Positions 45,213 through 56,869 of a stretch of DNA of 64,000 nucleotides are shown here, piece by piece. The translations under genes were made by a program, and so were the position numbers. The notes beneath the pieces were generated by a model. It saw nothing but the letters and a program-made list of their open reading frames with translations. It was not told the DNA's origin and searched no databases. The stretch's first letter is position 1. Each line of letters starts with the position of its first letter. The DNA comes from Lineus longissimus. Lineage: Eukaryota > Nemertea > Pilidiophora > Heteronemertea > Lineidae. Location: positions 14,512,599-14,576,598 of the forward strand of contig NC_088309.1 of NCBI RefSeq assembly GCF_910592395.1, given 5' to 3'.

Positions 45213-45538
45213 GATTCAATATCCAAATTAACCAATTAGAAGACAATCAACATGTCGATAATTCTCATGGCCAATGAAATAACGTCTAGCATTCACCGAT
45301 GTGAAACAGACGCACCAAAACTGGCTAAATAGCATCTACACAACATAAAAATATGAACGTTTACAATGAAAGAAAAGAAAGTCTATAAAGTCTATCTGCT
45401 TGACATCGGGTCAGGGGCCGTCAGTCCTGGGCGTGGTTCAACTTGGGGAACCCAGCTTCTCAAAAAATGATACGGAAGCGTTGCGATTCGTCGCTCGGAA
45501 TTTACATCACCGTATACCTTCACAGATAGGGGTATCAG
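45213..45538. other. No gene recognised
   Basis: Unassigned spacer between the minisatellite and copy B of the 2.4-kb repeat. Confidence 0.45.
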
Positions 45539-47947
45539 CAAAAACAGATTAGTTAAAAAAAACCTCTAACTTGGATTTCCTCAATTTTTTAATGAAGTTG
45601 CCACTTTTCAACCGCTACCTTGCGGTCGCAGTTTTTAGAGGTTTGTAATGGTTTGGGTCTCAAAATGACGCTAATGCTCTCCCCTTACAGCCGAACAGGG
45701 CAATTGAAACATTGATTAAGAAATTCTATCACCAAAAGACATTTGTAGGCCTATGCCCATGTCTGTACATTAGCCTTCAGTGCAAGGTGGGTCCAAAACT
45801 GGTTCCCTTCAAAACCTCATGATTAAGCCCATCGGAAGAAATTGAAAAAGCTGCAAATAAAATCACTATTCCCTAATAAACTATCTACAAGTAGGTGATT
45901 TTTTTTCTGCAAAATGCCAGCTTGTCCTAGCAAATGACTCTTATTCTATTCACGCCCTTATTCACGCATTGATAAGGTTTTGGGCAGAGAAAAGTCAACA
46001 GGTTTGCTTATTCCTTGCACCAAAAAATTATTTTCTTTCTCATAACTAGGAAGATTGGTCAACCTGAAAGACTGTTTCATTCATTCAATATTTGTTACTA
46101 ATCCCAAATATATCTTTGATATCAGTTAGCAAGTAGCATTCTTTATTTTATTTCATTTTCACGTTTTGGACTTCATCCAGTATCTCTGCCTCTTAAAGCC
46201 CATCCTTGACAGATACTCCAGTAATCACAGAAGGTGAAATCATGCTTACATAGTCACGTTTTCTTTACAAATGAAACAGAGTGAACAGCCTTGACTTTTT
46301 AAGACATTGAAAATTGCTTTGTTGGTTCAATCATCAGTAGTAGAGTTGTCCTCTGAAGATTCTTAAATCCCGGGTCAGTGTATGTCATAATAATAAAGAA
46401 AGTTTTGTAATATGTCTTTATGTCTGATCATGTCACTCCGGTAGAAATTGGCAGATGTAATTTTCAGTGGTGTTTAAGATTTTACCAGAGATATAGGCAT
46501 ACAAAATAAAAGTAATCCATTTGGCAGAGGAAAACAATATAATCTTGTAGGAAAAATATACATTTTGGCCGAGTTTGTCTGCAGTTTGGCAAAATGAATA
46601 TCCCAATTTTAGTGACCACGGGCTTTGCAGTCATCCGACATGATAATTCTAACTGCTGCTCTAGTGGTTGGGGACATTCAGTCTGGGACATTTAGAGTTG
46701 ATGAATCATATGCCCTTCCATCATATTTCGACCAGGACAATATGGCGTTTCAGCCGGGTGCTATTCTGTGTAAATTCACCGCGTAAATCCGCCATCAGTG
46801 CGGGATAAAGCCCGCAGCACACTAGCCGCCAACTTTGGTGACAGGAACCGTTCAGCTGACGTTAGGCGGCCAGTGGATCCTGGTCAGAGCACACCTGCCC
46901 AGAATCGGCGTCCAGTAGCGTCTTTTCCGCCACTTTAGGCTGCCATTTTGAAATCATGTGACATCAAGACGCATACTGATTGGCCATAGCCTCGCCGCCG
47001 ACGCCAATTCAGGCTGCAATCCGTAGCACACCTGGCTTCTTCTTGCGTTCAAACGCGGCGACACGCGTCAAAAATCAAACTTGTTAGATATTTGGCGTTT
47101 AGTTGCGGCAAGTGGCGGCAAGTCGCGTTCGCCGACGCCGTTCGTAGCAGACAAGGGATTTTTCAGGCGTTCAGGACTCTTGCGGCAAAAAACGCCAGTT
47201 AACGCCGAAGTTGGCGGCTAGTGTGCTGCGGGCTTATGGGCAGCAATTTCGCAAAGAAGACCTCATATCCCTCAAACGTTATTCGATCAATTCCTCCAAG
47301 CCATTTGGTTTGTTGTGGTATGGAACAATTCTAGAACTGTTGAACTGTACCGATAGACTTTGGACAGTTCTAACAATAGAATAGAAGGGAATGTTCTGTC
47401 ATTGTCCCAACCAACATCCTATTTCAATGGTTACCTGGCCTGAAATGATTTCGGGATGACAGATAAATCACGGTCATGATCAATTATAAACGGACACACC
47501 TGCATCAAAGGGGTCTTATCCATCGAATACAACACGCACACACTACAAAGTTTTCACATTTTACTTGTAACTTTGTTGATCTAACCAAAGTAGATTCAAT
47601 TTTAAACACCGTGAGCTATTTTTGCTAATTTCTATATTACTACCCACTCACTGGATTGGCCTAAGCTCTACCATGGCAACACTCATTACTTACTCATGTG
47701 TGTGTACACTAGCGGCACATAGGGGATAAAAGAACACAACAGGACCATTGCCACAAAATTGGGCTCAGTTGTAAAAAGAGTACACACAATGCAACATGGT
47801 GATGAACTGTTTAACTGAATTACTAAGAAGAAAGTACCGTTGGGTAGTAGAGAGCAAATGCAGCTCAGTGGTACAAGAATCATCTGAATCGGTAGACTGG
47901 TCCCTGATCTACAGATGCCAAAAGAAAGGCTATATTTCTGTTTTGGG
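45539..47947 (-). mobile_element. 2.4-kb TIR repeat, copy B (inverted)
   Basis: The left end CAAAAACAGATTAGTTAAAA with AACCTCTAACTT matches the terminal repeat of copy A. The interior matches copy A in reverse: the ATTGCCCTG/TCGGCTGTAAGGGGAGAGC block, the TACTCCAGTAATCACAGAAG block, and the GTGGGTAG/TCTACCATGG and CTGATCTACAGATGCC blocks. The right terminal repeat is missing or deleted at about 47944. A MITE occupies 46805-47236. Confidence 0.75.
46805..47236. mobile_element. MITE, Harbinger-like TIR
   Basis: AGCCCGCAGCACACTAGCCG followed by CCAACTT faces its exact complement at the right end (AAGTTGGCGGCTAGTGTGCT then GCGGGCT). Flanks are TAA and TAT, so a 3-bp target is possible. The interior is rich in GGCGGCAAGT and GCCGACGCC. 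There is no gene. Copy A of the surrounding repeat lacks it, so it is a later insertion. Confidence 0.75.
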
Positions 47948-49439
47948 TGTCAGATGTGTTGAGAGCAATCAGAGCCTTGGAAAGACTCATAGTACAAAGT
48001 AATTAATCTCCTGAGCTCAAGTCAATTAAAGGCATCATTAGTGCTAAATTTTGTATAGCCAGTGGGTAAGATTGATGATTTTAGTAAAAGATTTTGGGGG
48101 TCACCCTGTAAATGTGTTTCGGAAGCAGTTTTGAATATTATTGATGTAAGATGGGACTCCTTTGAGTCCTTGCTGTCATTTACAGTGGCTCAACCCACTC
48201 TTTTTTATGATTCTTTGATGTAACTATACTATAGAGTATAAATCAAATTTCTGAAGCCAGCATAAGAGTACACTCTATGTTAGAAAGTACACTTAAGAGA
48301 TGTATTGTCTATCACTTCTCACAACATGTGGAAACTATGAATAATCAGTTAAATCATATTTGAAACTTTGCCTTTCTTTTCCTTCATGTACCAGTATTAC
48401 CTGTTCACAAGAGAGGTTTCGACTCTCCAGATTGTAGTAACTGTCACTAAAATCTTGGAGGAATTAAATTTTAGACCAGTGGAACTGTATTCAGTGATTG
48501 ATCCCACAGGCACATAAAAAGTATAGAAAACAGATTGCAAGGCAGGCAGGTGACCCTTTAATATCTCCAGCCCGTGGTGTTTCTTTGAACTCCTTGGAAT
48601 ATATACCCCCTGGTCATTAAAGAGAATTTGAATTCGAATTGGGATTTTGATGGTCAAAAGTGATGCGCAAAAGGAATCCACATCAAAGACTTCCCAATAC
48701 TGAAAATTACTAAGTCCAGATTGTAAACAACATGCACGTGCGTGCATACTGACGTCATTCAAAGTCGAACTCTGATTGGTTGAGACTCTGTGTACAAATG
48801 TACACTGTACTGCCCCAAACGTCCAGGAAAAAAAACTCGCGGCCGGTACATGCATGTACATGTCCAAACACACGACTGACTTTCAGGGAATTTAGTGATA
48901 ATCTCTGACAGGGGCTCGTAGCAACCAAACTCCATAACCAAATTCCTCCTCCTGAAACTGATGAGGGGGCGCCCTGCCTCATCCGCCCTAAGAAGTCTTT
49001 ACTTTGCAAACTATTTTGAAGAGGATCAACTTATTTTCTTCGCATTCTACCGCGAGGGGGCATGGCATGCAGTACGAGATTGTGCAAGAGCTTTATAACA
49101 TACGGTGATGGGTTTGACTCCGTGGAGTTATTTTTACATTATCGTATGCACATTGGCCGAAAGCCGTTTGAAAAGCCACACTCGCGGGGATTTCCAATGT
49201 TTTGTCAATCAATATGTTCACGTTTTTCAGATGATACTGGTAATGCCAAAACATACATTGTTCCCGAGCAAATCATAACACATCAAAGACACTCAATTGA
49301 GAGAGTAACTTCACGGCAAGTATGGAATCTCACTGGCATGTCGGAAAAAAAATCGGCGAGAACGGAATTAGTTTGTGACAGTACCATGAATGAAAAACAA
49401 ATCTGGCATCGAAGTGTAAATAAAAATAAGGATGGATTC
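47948..49439. other. No gene recognised
   Basis: A 158-codon minus-strand frame (48397-48873) is the longest here. It has no domain I recognise and no codon signature I can judge, so it is not called. Confidence 0.4.
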
Positions 49440-49576
49440 CTACTATAGCCTCGGTCTCATGAATCTTTGCCTTTTCAGATTCCATAATTGCAATAGATTC
49501 TGTGGCGGGTGGTACTCCCACCAAGGTTCGCATCTCGCGATTTCGCATTCCACATCTCGCGGTTTATGATAAGCCA
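49440..49576. repeat. Fragment of the 23235-23848 MITE family
   Basis: GCCTCGGTCTCATGAAT through CATCTCGCGATTTCGCATTC to CTCGCGGTTTATGATAAGCC closely matches 23714-23848, ending at the same terminus. The left end was not found. Confidence 0.7.
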
Positions 49577-49935
49577 TCCTTATGATTACAGTGAAGTGCA
49601 TTATTGTCTTCATTATGTAATCGTGTATTTACAAAAGGACAAAAATAATTGTTTTTTATTTCTTGAAAAAAAACACGAAAAAAGCAATGGTGTTGTAGTA
49701 CAGCAAAAAATAAGACTGCCTGGTGTGATTTCATGCTGATATCTAAAATAACAGACCTTTTCGGGTTGAAAATCAACCTTGGATGATTCCTATTTGCGGT
49801 GACTTCTGACACTGTCCCACTGCACTGTATGCTCAGAACACGGCTACCCTCCCAAGGAAGGTTATGGGTTGGTTGCACACAGTCATTTTCTCAGAACTAT
49901 ACACTACCAGCAAGCGAAGATTTGACAAAGACAAG

Positions 49936-50825
49936 CCTACCGGCGTCAGGTTCACAATGAGTTTGGTTCGGCCACAGGCCACTGAAACTTAGGTAATACC
50001 GAGGGCCACAGCCCACGTTAGGTCAAAAGGACAACATAACAGAGAAACTCCCTTTTTAAAACCAAATGTCATTCATGTCATGACGTTTTCAGAACAGGTG
50101 TTTTATGGTGTACTTATTTCGTTTATGGCTATTTAAATTAGTAAGTAAGTAAGTAGATTAGAGCCACACTGCTGTATATAAAAGTTGTTGTTTATGATGT
50201 AAACTTAAAAAATAAACTTGTTAAAAATGTACTGTGCTACATTCTGATCATCACTGTCACATTCACTACTTAAATCCATAGGATGAGCACCTTGACCTGG
50301 GGGGGGGGGGGGGGGGTACCCTCCCCCTCACTTTCAGACTCAGAATCTTGTGTAGCCTATATCAGGCTGTAGGCCAATATTGTAAAGGTCGTAATTACAA
50401 AAATGTAGTCAAATTATACCGTCATTCGTCCTCAGAATTGCAACAACTTCATTTCAAGCAATTGTTCTTCTGGACGCCATTTTCATGTGACTTCAGAATT
50501 TTCACGAATAGATTGATTGGTGAAATAGCAAAAAAACTTTCTACCGCAACCCGGCTTGAAACTTGTGTCGGGCAGTGGCCTTGCACTATGTACACAAAAC
50601 AGGGAACACTCTCGTAACAGGGGAGTGAACTAAGTTCAGTGTTGAAATATTGGCGCCTTGCCGTGTGGTCGGAATATTGCGACTACGGCGGTGAAAGGGT
50701 AACTTGGGTCTACCGTGTGATAGGAAGAGAGTGTATCCACTAGACCACCGAAACAGCTTGTCAAGCGACAACTAATTGAGCTATTTAGCTTTTAGCCCTT
50801 CGATTGAAATTTACCTCCTTGAAAA
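49936..50825. repeat. Dispersed repeat, copy 2 (copy 1 at 4419-4832)
   Basis: Shares left and right edges with 4419-4832. It contains a G homopolymer of about 18 bases (50299-50317) and, near the right end, a tRNA-like minus-strand stretch (see next). Confidence 0.45.
50690..50765 (-). repeat. tRNA-like, possible SINE head
   Basis: On the minus strand GGTGGTCTAGTGGATACACT fits an internal pol III box A (TGGTCTAGTGG). About 40 bases on, GACCCAAGTTACCC is a poor box B. No tRNA cloverleaf can be closed, so this is a candidate tRNA-derived SINE, not a tRNA gene. Confidence 0.3.
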
Positions 50826-53340
50826 CTTAGAAGACGGTCCACACTTACGAAAATCAATTACGCAATACTCTATAAGAACACGTCAAAATTATCCTCAAAA
50901 ATAAGAAATAAATTGCAATAAACATATCAAACGTGCACACGTGATGAATTTTGGCGAAAAACACCAGGTTCGTCAATCATGTTCTATTTCACAATTCGGC
51001 ATTCTCAAAGGGAAAGGTTCTAATTCATGAAGTGAATATACTCACAGCACTGTCGACATACTTTCGTCATTCCTGCATAACTGTTCAACAGTCAACGTCC
51101 AACGACAATCCAAAACGACAAATAGTAATATCAGTTCATATCAGATACCTTAAAAACCTTTTATTTGATTTTAAAAGCAGTTATCGAGTAAACGGACATC
51201 GCCCAAAATATCCACGAAATAAACGGAAAAATGACCACAAAAACAGATTTTCTCAAAAAAAACAGCAGTTAACGAAATAAATTTGATGAGAAACAAAACT
51301 GCATACAAATTCAGCTAGGCTATGAACAATAATAAGAACTGTTGTGATAGATTTCAAAGAGAAAATCGACGGAAAACACAAATTTAGTTACAGAAATAAG
51401 GGTCATATTGTGAACCAAATTTAATATTCTTTATAATTCTTGCTAAAGACATCAATTCAACAGCTGTAGTCCGAGTGAAATAAGTGACCTGTCCAGTTAC
51501 ACCATAAAGGTATGCCGATGAATGGGATACTTATGTCCCTCTTCCATTGAATGAGGTTTGAATTTTTTTGTGCAATAATTGGAATACCAAAACGAGTAAC
51601 ATATTATATCTTGTCTTTGCTTGTGAACACAGGGCCCCATAACATGGCACAGTGCATGTTGAGGTGGTGGAATTTTTGGGGCAGATTTCAAAGGTCAACA
51701 GAAATAGTATCTATTGCATGTTGGTATTTTTGTAGAAAACGCATGATAGCTCGAAACTCAGATATGATATCAACATGAAAACACCCCAGAAATTCTTCGG
51801 GAGGCGTGCCGAGCTGTCATTTTCTCGTCAAACTTTTGGCGCTTATCCTCGAAAGTGCATGTGACCTATGTAAATTATCTATAGTTCTTGCTGTACTGGT
51901 GATTTTTTTGCTGGAATTATTCACGAAATAAAAGATTTTTTCTGGACCTTTCTTTAATGGCCAATTACAAAATGAAGACAATCACGCATTTCATTGTAAT
52001 AAGAATGTTCATATGGAAATAGGATTTGCTACAACCCTGTGCAAATCACATTGAAATTGGTCTGGTATTTTGGGAGATATCACAAGTCATGGGTGTTGAT
52101 ATTAATATGAGCTAGACTGGTGCGCGTCTCGTACAGCTGCTCTTGTTCTGCGACAATTCCAGACGTTACGAGGTAAAATACGTGGAAAGCTGTACACATC
52201 GGCTCGTATTCGCACAGGCTTCAAATCTTGCTATGCTTATCTAACCGTCAACCTACAGCGACAAATGTTGCACCGACCCTAAGAATACATTCAAAATAAT
52301 TGTTGGAACAAGAACTTTCTGGAAATATGTTGGCGTACTTTCGGTTGTATCTAATAGATGTAGCTCGGCGGTCATAAGTATTCGAGGGTCATTTTACGAA
52401 CCTCACGTTTTTACAAATGCGACCATAAACATAACTGCCAACATGGCACAAGCATTGCGGACAAACCGCGCGGCCATAAAGAGGACTGCCAACGTGGCAC
52501 AGGTACTGCGGACTCACCGCACGAAGATTATCTCAACGGATCCAACACTGCGAATGACCACAGTTGATAACCGTAGCTGTTCAGCGACCACTATGTACAG
52601 TTCAGCGAATTTCTGTTCTGCTATCATTTCCAGGTAGCACATAGTTTTTACAATTTACGGTAAGTTCCTGTTGTTTAATCAGTAATAGGATAATGAGAGT
52701 ACGACAATCAACGACTATTCCTAAAACAAGCATAAGAAACATTCGTTTTCTAGCTAAATTTTGGAAAAAGGCCATTTTCAGTCTTACCCTTTTTTCCTAT
52801 TACTACATCCTGTACATTGGGATTTAATAGTAACATTAATGTTAGATAAATAGAAATGGTAATTTTTTGGCCACACGTTATTTCACCAAAGTCTTGGCGT
52901 AGTAGGAACCGTTGGTCTCATGGACAGGATTTTATTCAACTCCCAAAAGTTGTATATAGACCGGATTTTACAAAAGTGGTTAACCCACCTAAAAAAGTGG
53001 ATAGTAATAAGATTTATAACCCGTTAGCAACAAAATATAAGGATATGTTTACATATGACTTCTTTAACTTTGACATAACGTTTATAGCGCCCTTGATCCC
53101 GATTTAGTTTATATGTTATCTTCCCTCAATATCGTCCATTGTTCCCGACCAAAGCGTAACTCCAAGCAATAGCAAGGAGGCTGTTCCATAGATCAGCCGC
53201 CCTCCCTGTTACTAATCCAACCGAAGGCAGCAGGGTTTAACACCTCCTTTGAGTTGAGGATACGGGTCACAGTTACTTTGTGTGATTATTACATAACCAT
53301 AGGTGTATAAAGAAGCGTAATTCTAAACAATGCGGTATGT
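50826..53340. other. No gene recognised
   Basis: AT-rich DNA. A roughly 48-bp duplication lies at about 52437-52530 (GGCACAAGCATTGCGGAC and GGCACAGGTACTGCGGAC). Frames of 60-109 codons have no domains. Confidence 0.45.
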
Positions 53341-56094
53341 GTCACCTTAATCACCAGTATATATACTATGCTTAATATTTATATCATTGTTTAGTGTAGC
53401 TAGGATTGCATGTACACTGACTGGAAGAATCTAGGTATAAAGGTACAGGAAAAAAGGTACAGGAAAAAAGGTTCGGAAATAAAGGTACAGGAAATAATAA
53501 TTAATAATAATTTATTGTAAAAAAAAAAAAAAAAAAAAAAAAACTCCAAATATGCAATAAAAATCATACACAGAGAACGAATCAAAAAAAGCGATCAAAA
53601 GGGTGAAAGTAAAAGCTTCAATAGTTTATGGTTTTTCCGGTTTAGATTGGCACATAAAGTTTTTACCGAATCTAAATTCCATTCTCCTCCCTGGTGATAC
53701 GTCTAGGCCTACATGTTGGATTTACAAACATGACATTGGCGGCAGAGAGGCCCGACGAACTAAACACTCGGTTACACAGGGTACCCTTAATTTTTCTCGT
53801 GCCAATGACGACGTCTCGTGCTTTACAATCGATGGAGAGAATCCTTCTTAAAAGTCCAATTTGCTTCTGTTCGAAATAAAGGCACAGGAAAAAAAGTACC
53901 GGAAATAACGGTACAGGAAAAAAGGTACTGGAAAAATAGGTACACCAAATGGCATGAATAGGTAAAAAAGGTACACAATATTTTTTTTAAATATCATTTG
54001 AATTCTCTCTTTTTCTATTCATAACTTTAACTTTATTTGTTGCTTAGGCATTAGAAATAGGTATATCAAATTTCCAGTATACCGTTATGGTTTTCAATAG
54101 TGAAAACACGGCTATCAAGATAATGATGATTGTAAAGATTCTAGGACAATTCCCTCTGCAAAAGGGTTAACTGATAAATGTACCAATGTTCAAGTTAAAT
54201 TGCAATTAATCAATTAACATTCATCATAGACCTGGATCCAATTAACAATGTGCCTGGCCAATTAGGTCTTAACAGACAAATTACTAGAATTAAGACCAAA
54301 CACAAGCTATTTAGGGAAATTGGCGAGAATCTTAATTTGAAATGCCAGGTAGGATGCCAGTATACCTGACTGGAGCTGAAAGGGTGGATGTCGTCCTCGG
54401 TGCCGACAAATGGTACCCAGGTTCGAGATCGACTAGACAATAAGCACCTGGGTGCCATTACACTAGACAAACAGCACCCAGCTTCTTTTTGCCTGGCTTA
54501 CGGATCTTAGGGACGATGACGTTTCTTGCAATCTCGTTTTATCTCGCGCCGTGGTACTTGCGTCATTAGCAATGCGCGAAATAAAAATAACATATTTTCA
54601 GCCTATAATCAGGCCCTTCCTCACCCTGCACAACTTCGACTAAATCGTTCTTTATCTTTCTCCCCTTAGAGACGAATACCCCGTTTGAATAAGATAGAAT
54701 TGATGAAAGAAATTTTTTTAGAGCGCGGTTGGAAACAGGGACGGTCGCCATCTTGCAAAATGATGGTTATCGTGTCACGTGACCTCCGCGAGCGTGGGGC
54801 CAACCTCGGTTGTAGGTATAGAAAAAGTGTAGAAGAAGAAACTGGGTGCTGTTTGTCTAGTGTAATGGCACCCAGGGTGCTTATTGTCCAGTCGGTCTCG
54901 AACCTGGGTACCAATTGTCGGCACCCAGGACAACATCCACCCTTTCAGCCTGACTGGAAGCATGGTTGATTTTTGAAAATAGTGACTTTGATGAACAAAA
55001 TTTTACAAAGATCGTAAAAGTTATTTTGTTCTTAGGACGCTTTATATTTGGACTAATTTTGATGGAACTTTGACAAACTGATTATTTGGTCTGTGACTAC
55101 ATGAATATATGAGCTCACAAAACAGAGGATTTGGAAGCACTCTCTATTGTAAAACAAGCTTCACATGCTTTCTGTGTCACCCCAGGTAGAGATTAATTGC
55201 CAGTAAATATACTATGCTTAATGTATATATATCATTGTTTAGTGTACCTAGGACTTCTCTGATTGGAAGCATGGTTGATTTTCGAAAATAGTGACTTTGA
55301 TGAACAGAACTTTTACAAATATCATAGAAGTTATTTTGTTCTTAGGACGCTTTATGTTTTGGCCAATTGTGTTAGAACTTTGACAAACTGATTATTAAGT
55401 CTGTGACAAAATGAATTTTTTTATGAGCAGTTTTTGCAGTGAAATGTCTCTACTTACAAAAAATAGGATTGTAAGCACTCTCTATTGTAAAACAAGCCTC
55501 ACATGCTTTCTGTGTCATCCCAGGTAGAGATTAATTGCTAGTTTACATACTATGCTTAATATATATATCATTGTTTAGTGTACCTAGGAATTCTCTGACT
55601 GGAAGCATGGTTGATTTTCGAAAACAGTGACTTTGATGAACATAAATTTTAGTTATTTAACAGTTATTTTGTTCTTAGGATGCTATATGTTTTGACCAAT
55701 TTTGTTAGAACTTTGACAGACTGATTATTAGGTCTGTGACAAAATAAATATATGAGAAGTTTTTGCAGTGAAATATCTCACCTTACAAAAAATTGGATTC
55801 GTAAGCACTCTCTTTGTATTAATCTGCAAAATATAGTGTCTAAATATTGGTCGAAGTCTTGCCAATATTTTATTGAAACCACTGTCAGATTGATGACTTT
55901 AATAGCCTAAACAAGAATATATATGCTATTTTGCCTAGATATCATTTATCTTTGCAGAAAAAAATGGTTTTATAAACCCCACTTTCACAAAGAAACCTCA
56001 AAAACTAGTGAAATGTCACAAACGTTATTCTGAGGACGCTTTGTGTTTATTGGGCTTATTTTGTTTAAACTTTGACTGACTGATGATTGGGTTT
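53341..56094. repeat. Tandem satellite, 310-340 bp unit, interrupted
   Basis: Units begin CTGACTGGAAGCATGGTTGA and contain TTATTTTGTTCTTAGGACGC, AACTTTGACAAACTGATTAT, AAGCACTCTCT and TACTATGCTTAAT...ATCATTGTTTAGTGTACCTA. Unit starts are 54950, 55259 and 55595. A partial unit is at 53341-53433 and another at 56013-56094, whose other half is at 59876-59965. The stretch 53434-54340 is not satellite. It carries GGTACAGGAAATAAA repeats at both ends and an A homopolymer (about 53519-53543). Confidence 0.8.
54375..54949. mobile_element. TIR element with 9-bp target duplication
   Basis: GCTGAAAGGGTGGATGTCGT opens the left TIR and its complement closes the right. CTGACTGGA flanks both sides (54366-54374, 54950-54958). 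The TIRs are about 120 bp and include TGGTACCCAGGTTCGAGA and TGCCATTACACTAGACAAAC. The target lies in the satellite unit start. The 9-bp duplication again suggests Mutator-like mobilisation. No gene. Confidence 0.85.
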
Positions 56095-56096
56095 TA

Positions 56097-56490
56097 GTAG
56101 GGGTCCCAGCCTGCAAAAATGTGCATAAAACAGGAGCAACCCCGACAAGTCTGACATAATTTGGTTTGGTGTGTTTTCTGAGAGTTTAGACTGTCCTGCA
56201 TAGGTTTTCAGATGTGTGCTCAGTCATTTCTCTTGCGAAACCTATTTTTCAGGCCTTCATTCTGTTTTTGGGGTCGGATAATAATGACCCGAAAATTAGG
56301 GGTAGGGGAAACTAAAATGCATTTTTCTCAATGTTACTTACTGACTTCATCCAGATGTTTGGTATCAGTGTAAATGGTATAGTCTAAGCTACGAAATGAA
56401 TATATTGAAATTATCATGGGGTCAATGAGTACAGAGCTAGAGGTCAAAAGGTCATCACCAGGAAGGGTAAGTGAAAATATGGGACCCCGG
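56097..56490 (+). repeat. Left terminal inverted repeat
   Basis: Imperfect inverse of 59485-59875. Shared landmarks in order are GTAGGGGTCCCA, GACATAATTT, CATAGGTTTTCAGATGTGTG, CTTGCGAAACC, AATTAGGGGTAGGGGAAA, TTTGGTATCA and AGAGGTCAAAAGGTCA. Confidence 0.8.
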
Positions 56491-56869
56491 CCGTCTAAAT
56501 ACCCCACTATGCCTCCAAATATTGAAAAAGTTGTGAACTATTGGTGTAGAATTGTAGAAGACAATATAAGAAAGTTTTTTAAATCATAAAAAAATGTGTG
56601 GGTGCCAAGGTTGTTAGGATTAACCCTAAGGTACTTAAGAGTGAAACTCCGAAATTTGCCAAAAATAGGTAATTTTGCCAAACATATGTACCTTGATTGT
56701 TTTGCTAACTAGTACATTGCATTGAATGTAAGACAACTTTTTTTATGTAGTTTTGCCCTTTACTGACACCAAATGATCTAACCAAGGCCATTCACCCTTA
56801 ATTCCGCCTTCAGTGTACATTACATTTATTTCCCTTTTCGAGCTCACAATGGAATAAAATTTATTGCAG

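Noticed and set aside
48397-48873. 158-codon open frame on the minus strand
   Set aside because: No recognisable domain, no signal peptide or start context I can defend, and surrounding DNA is repeat-rich, so it is probably chance.
50690-50765. Functional tRNA gene on the minus strand
   Set aside because: Box A is good but box B is poor and no acceptor stem or cloverleaf can be formed; kept only as a weak SINE candidate.
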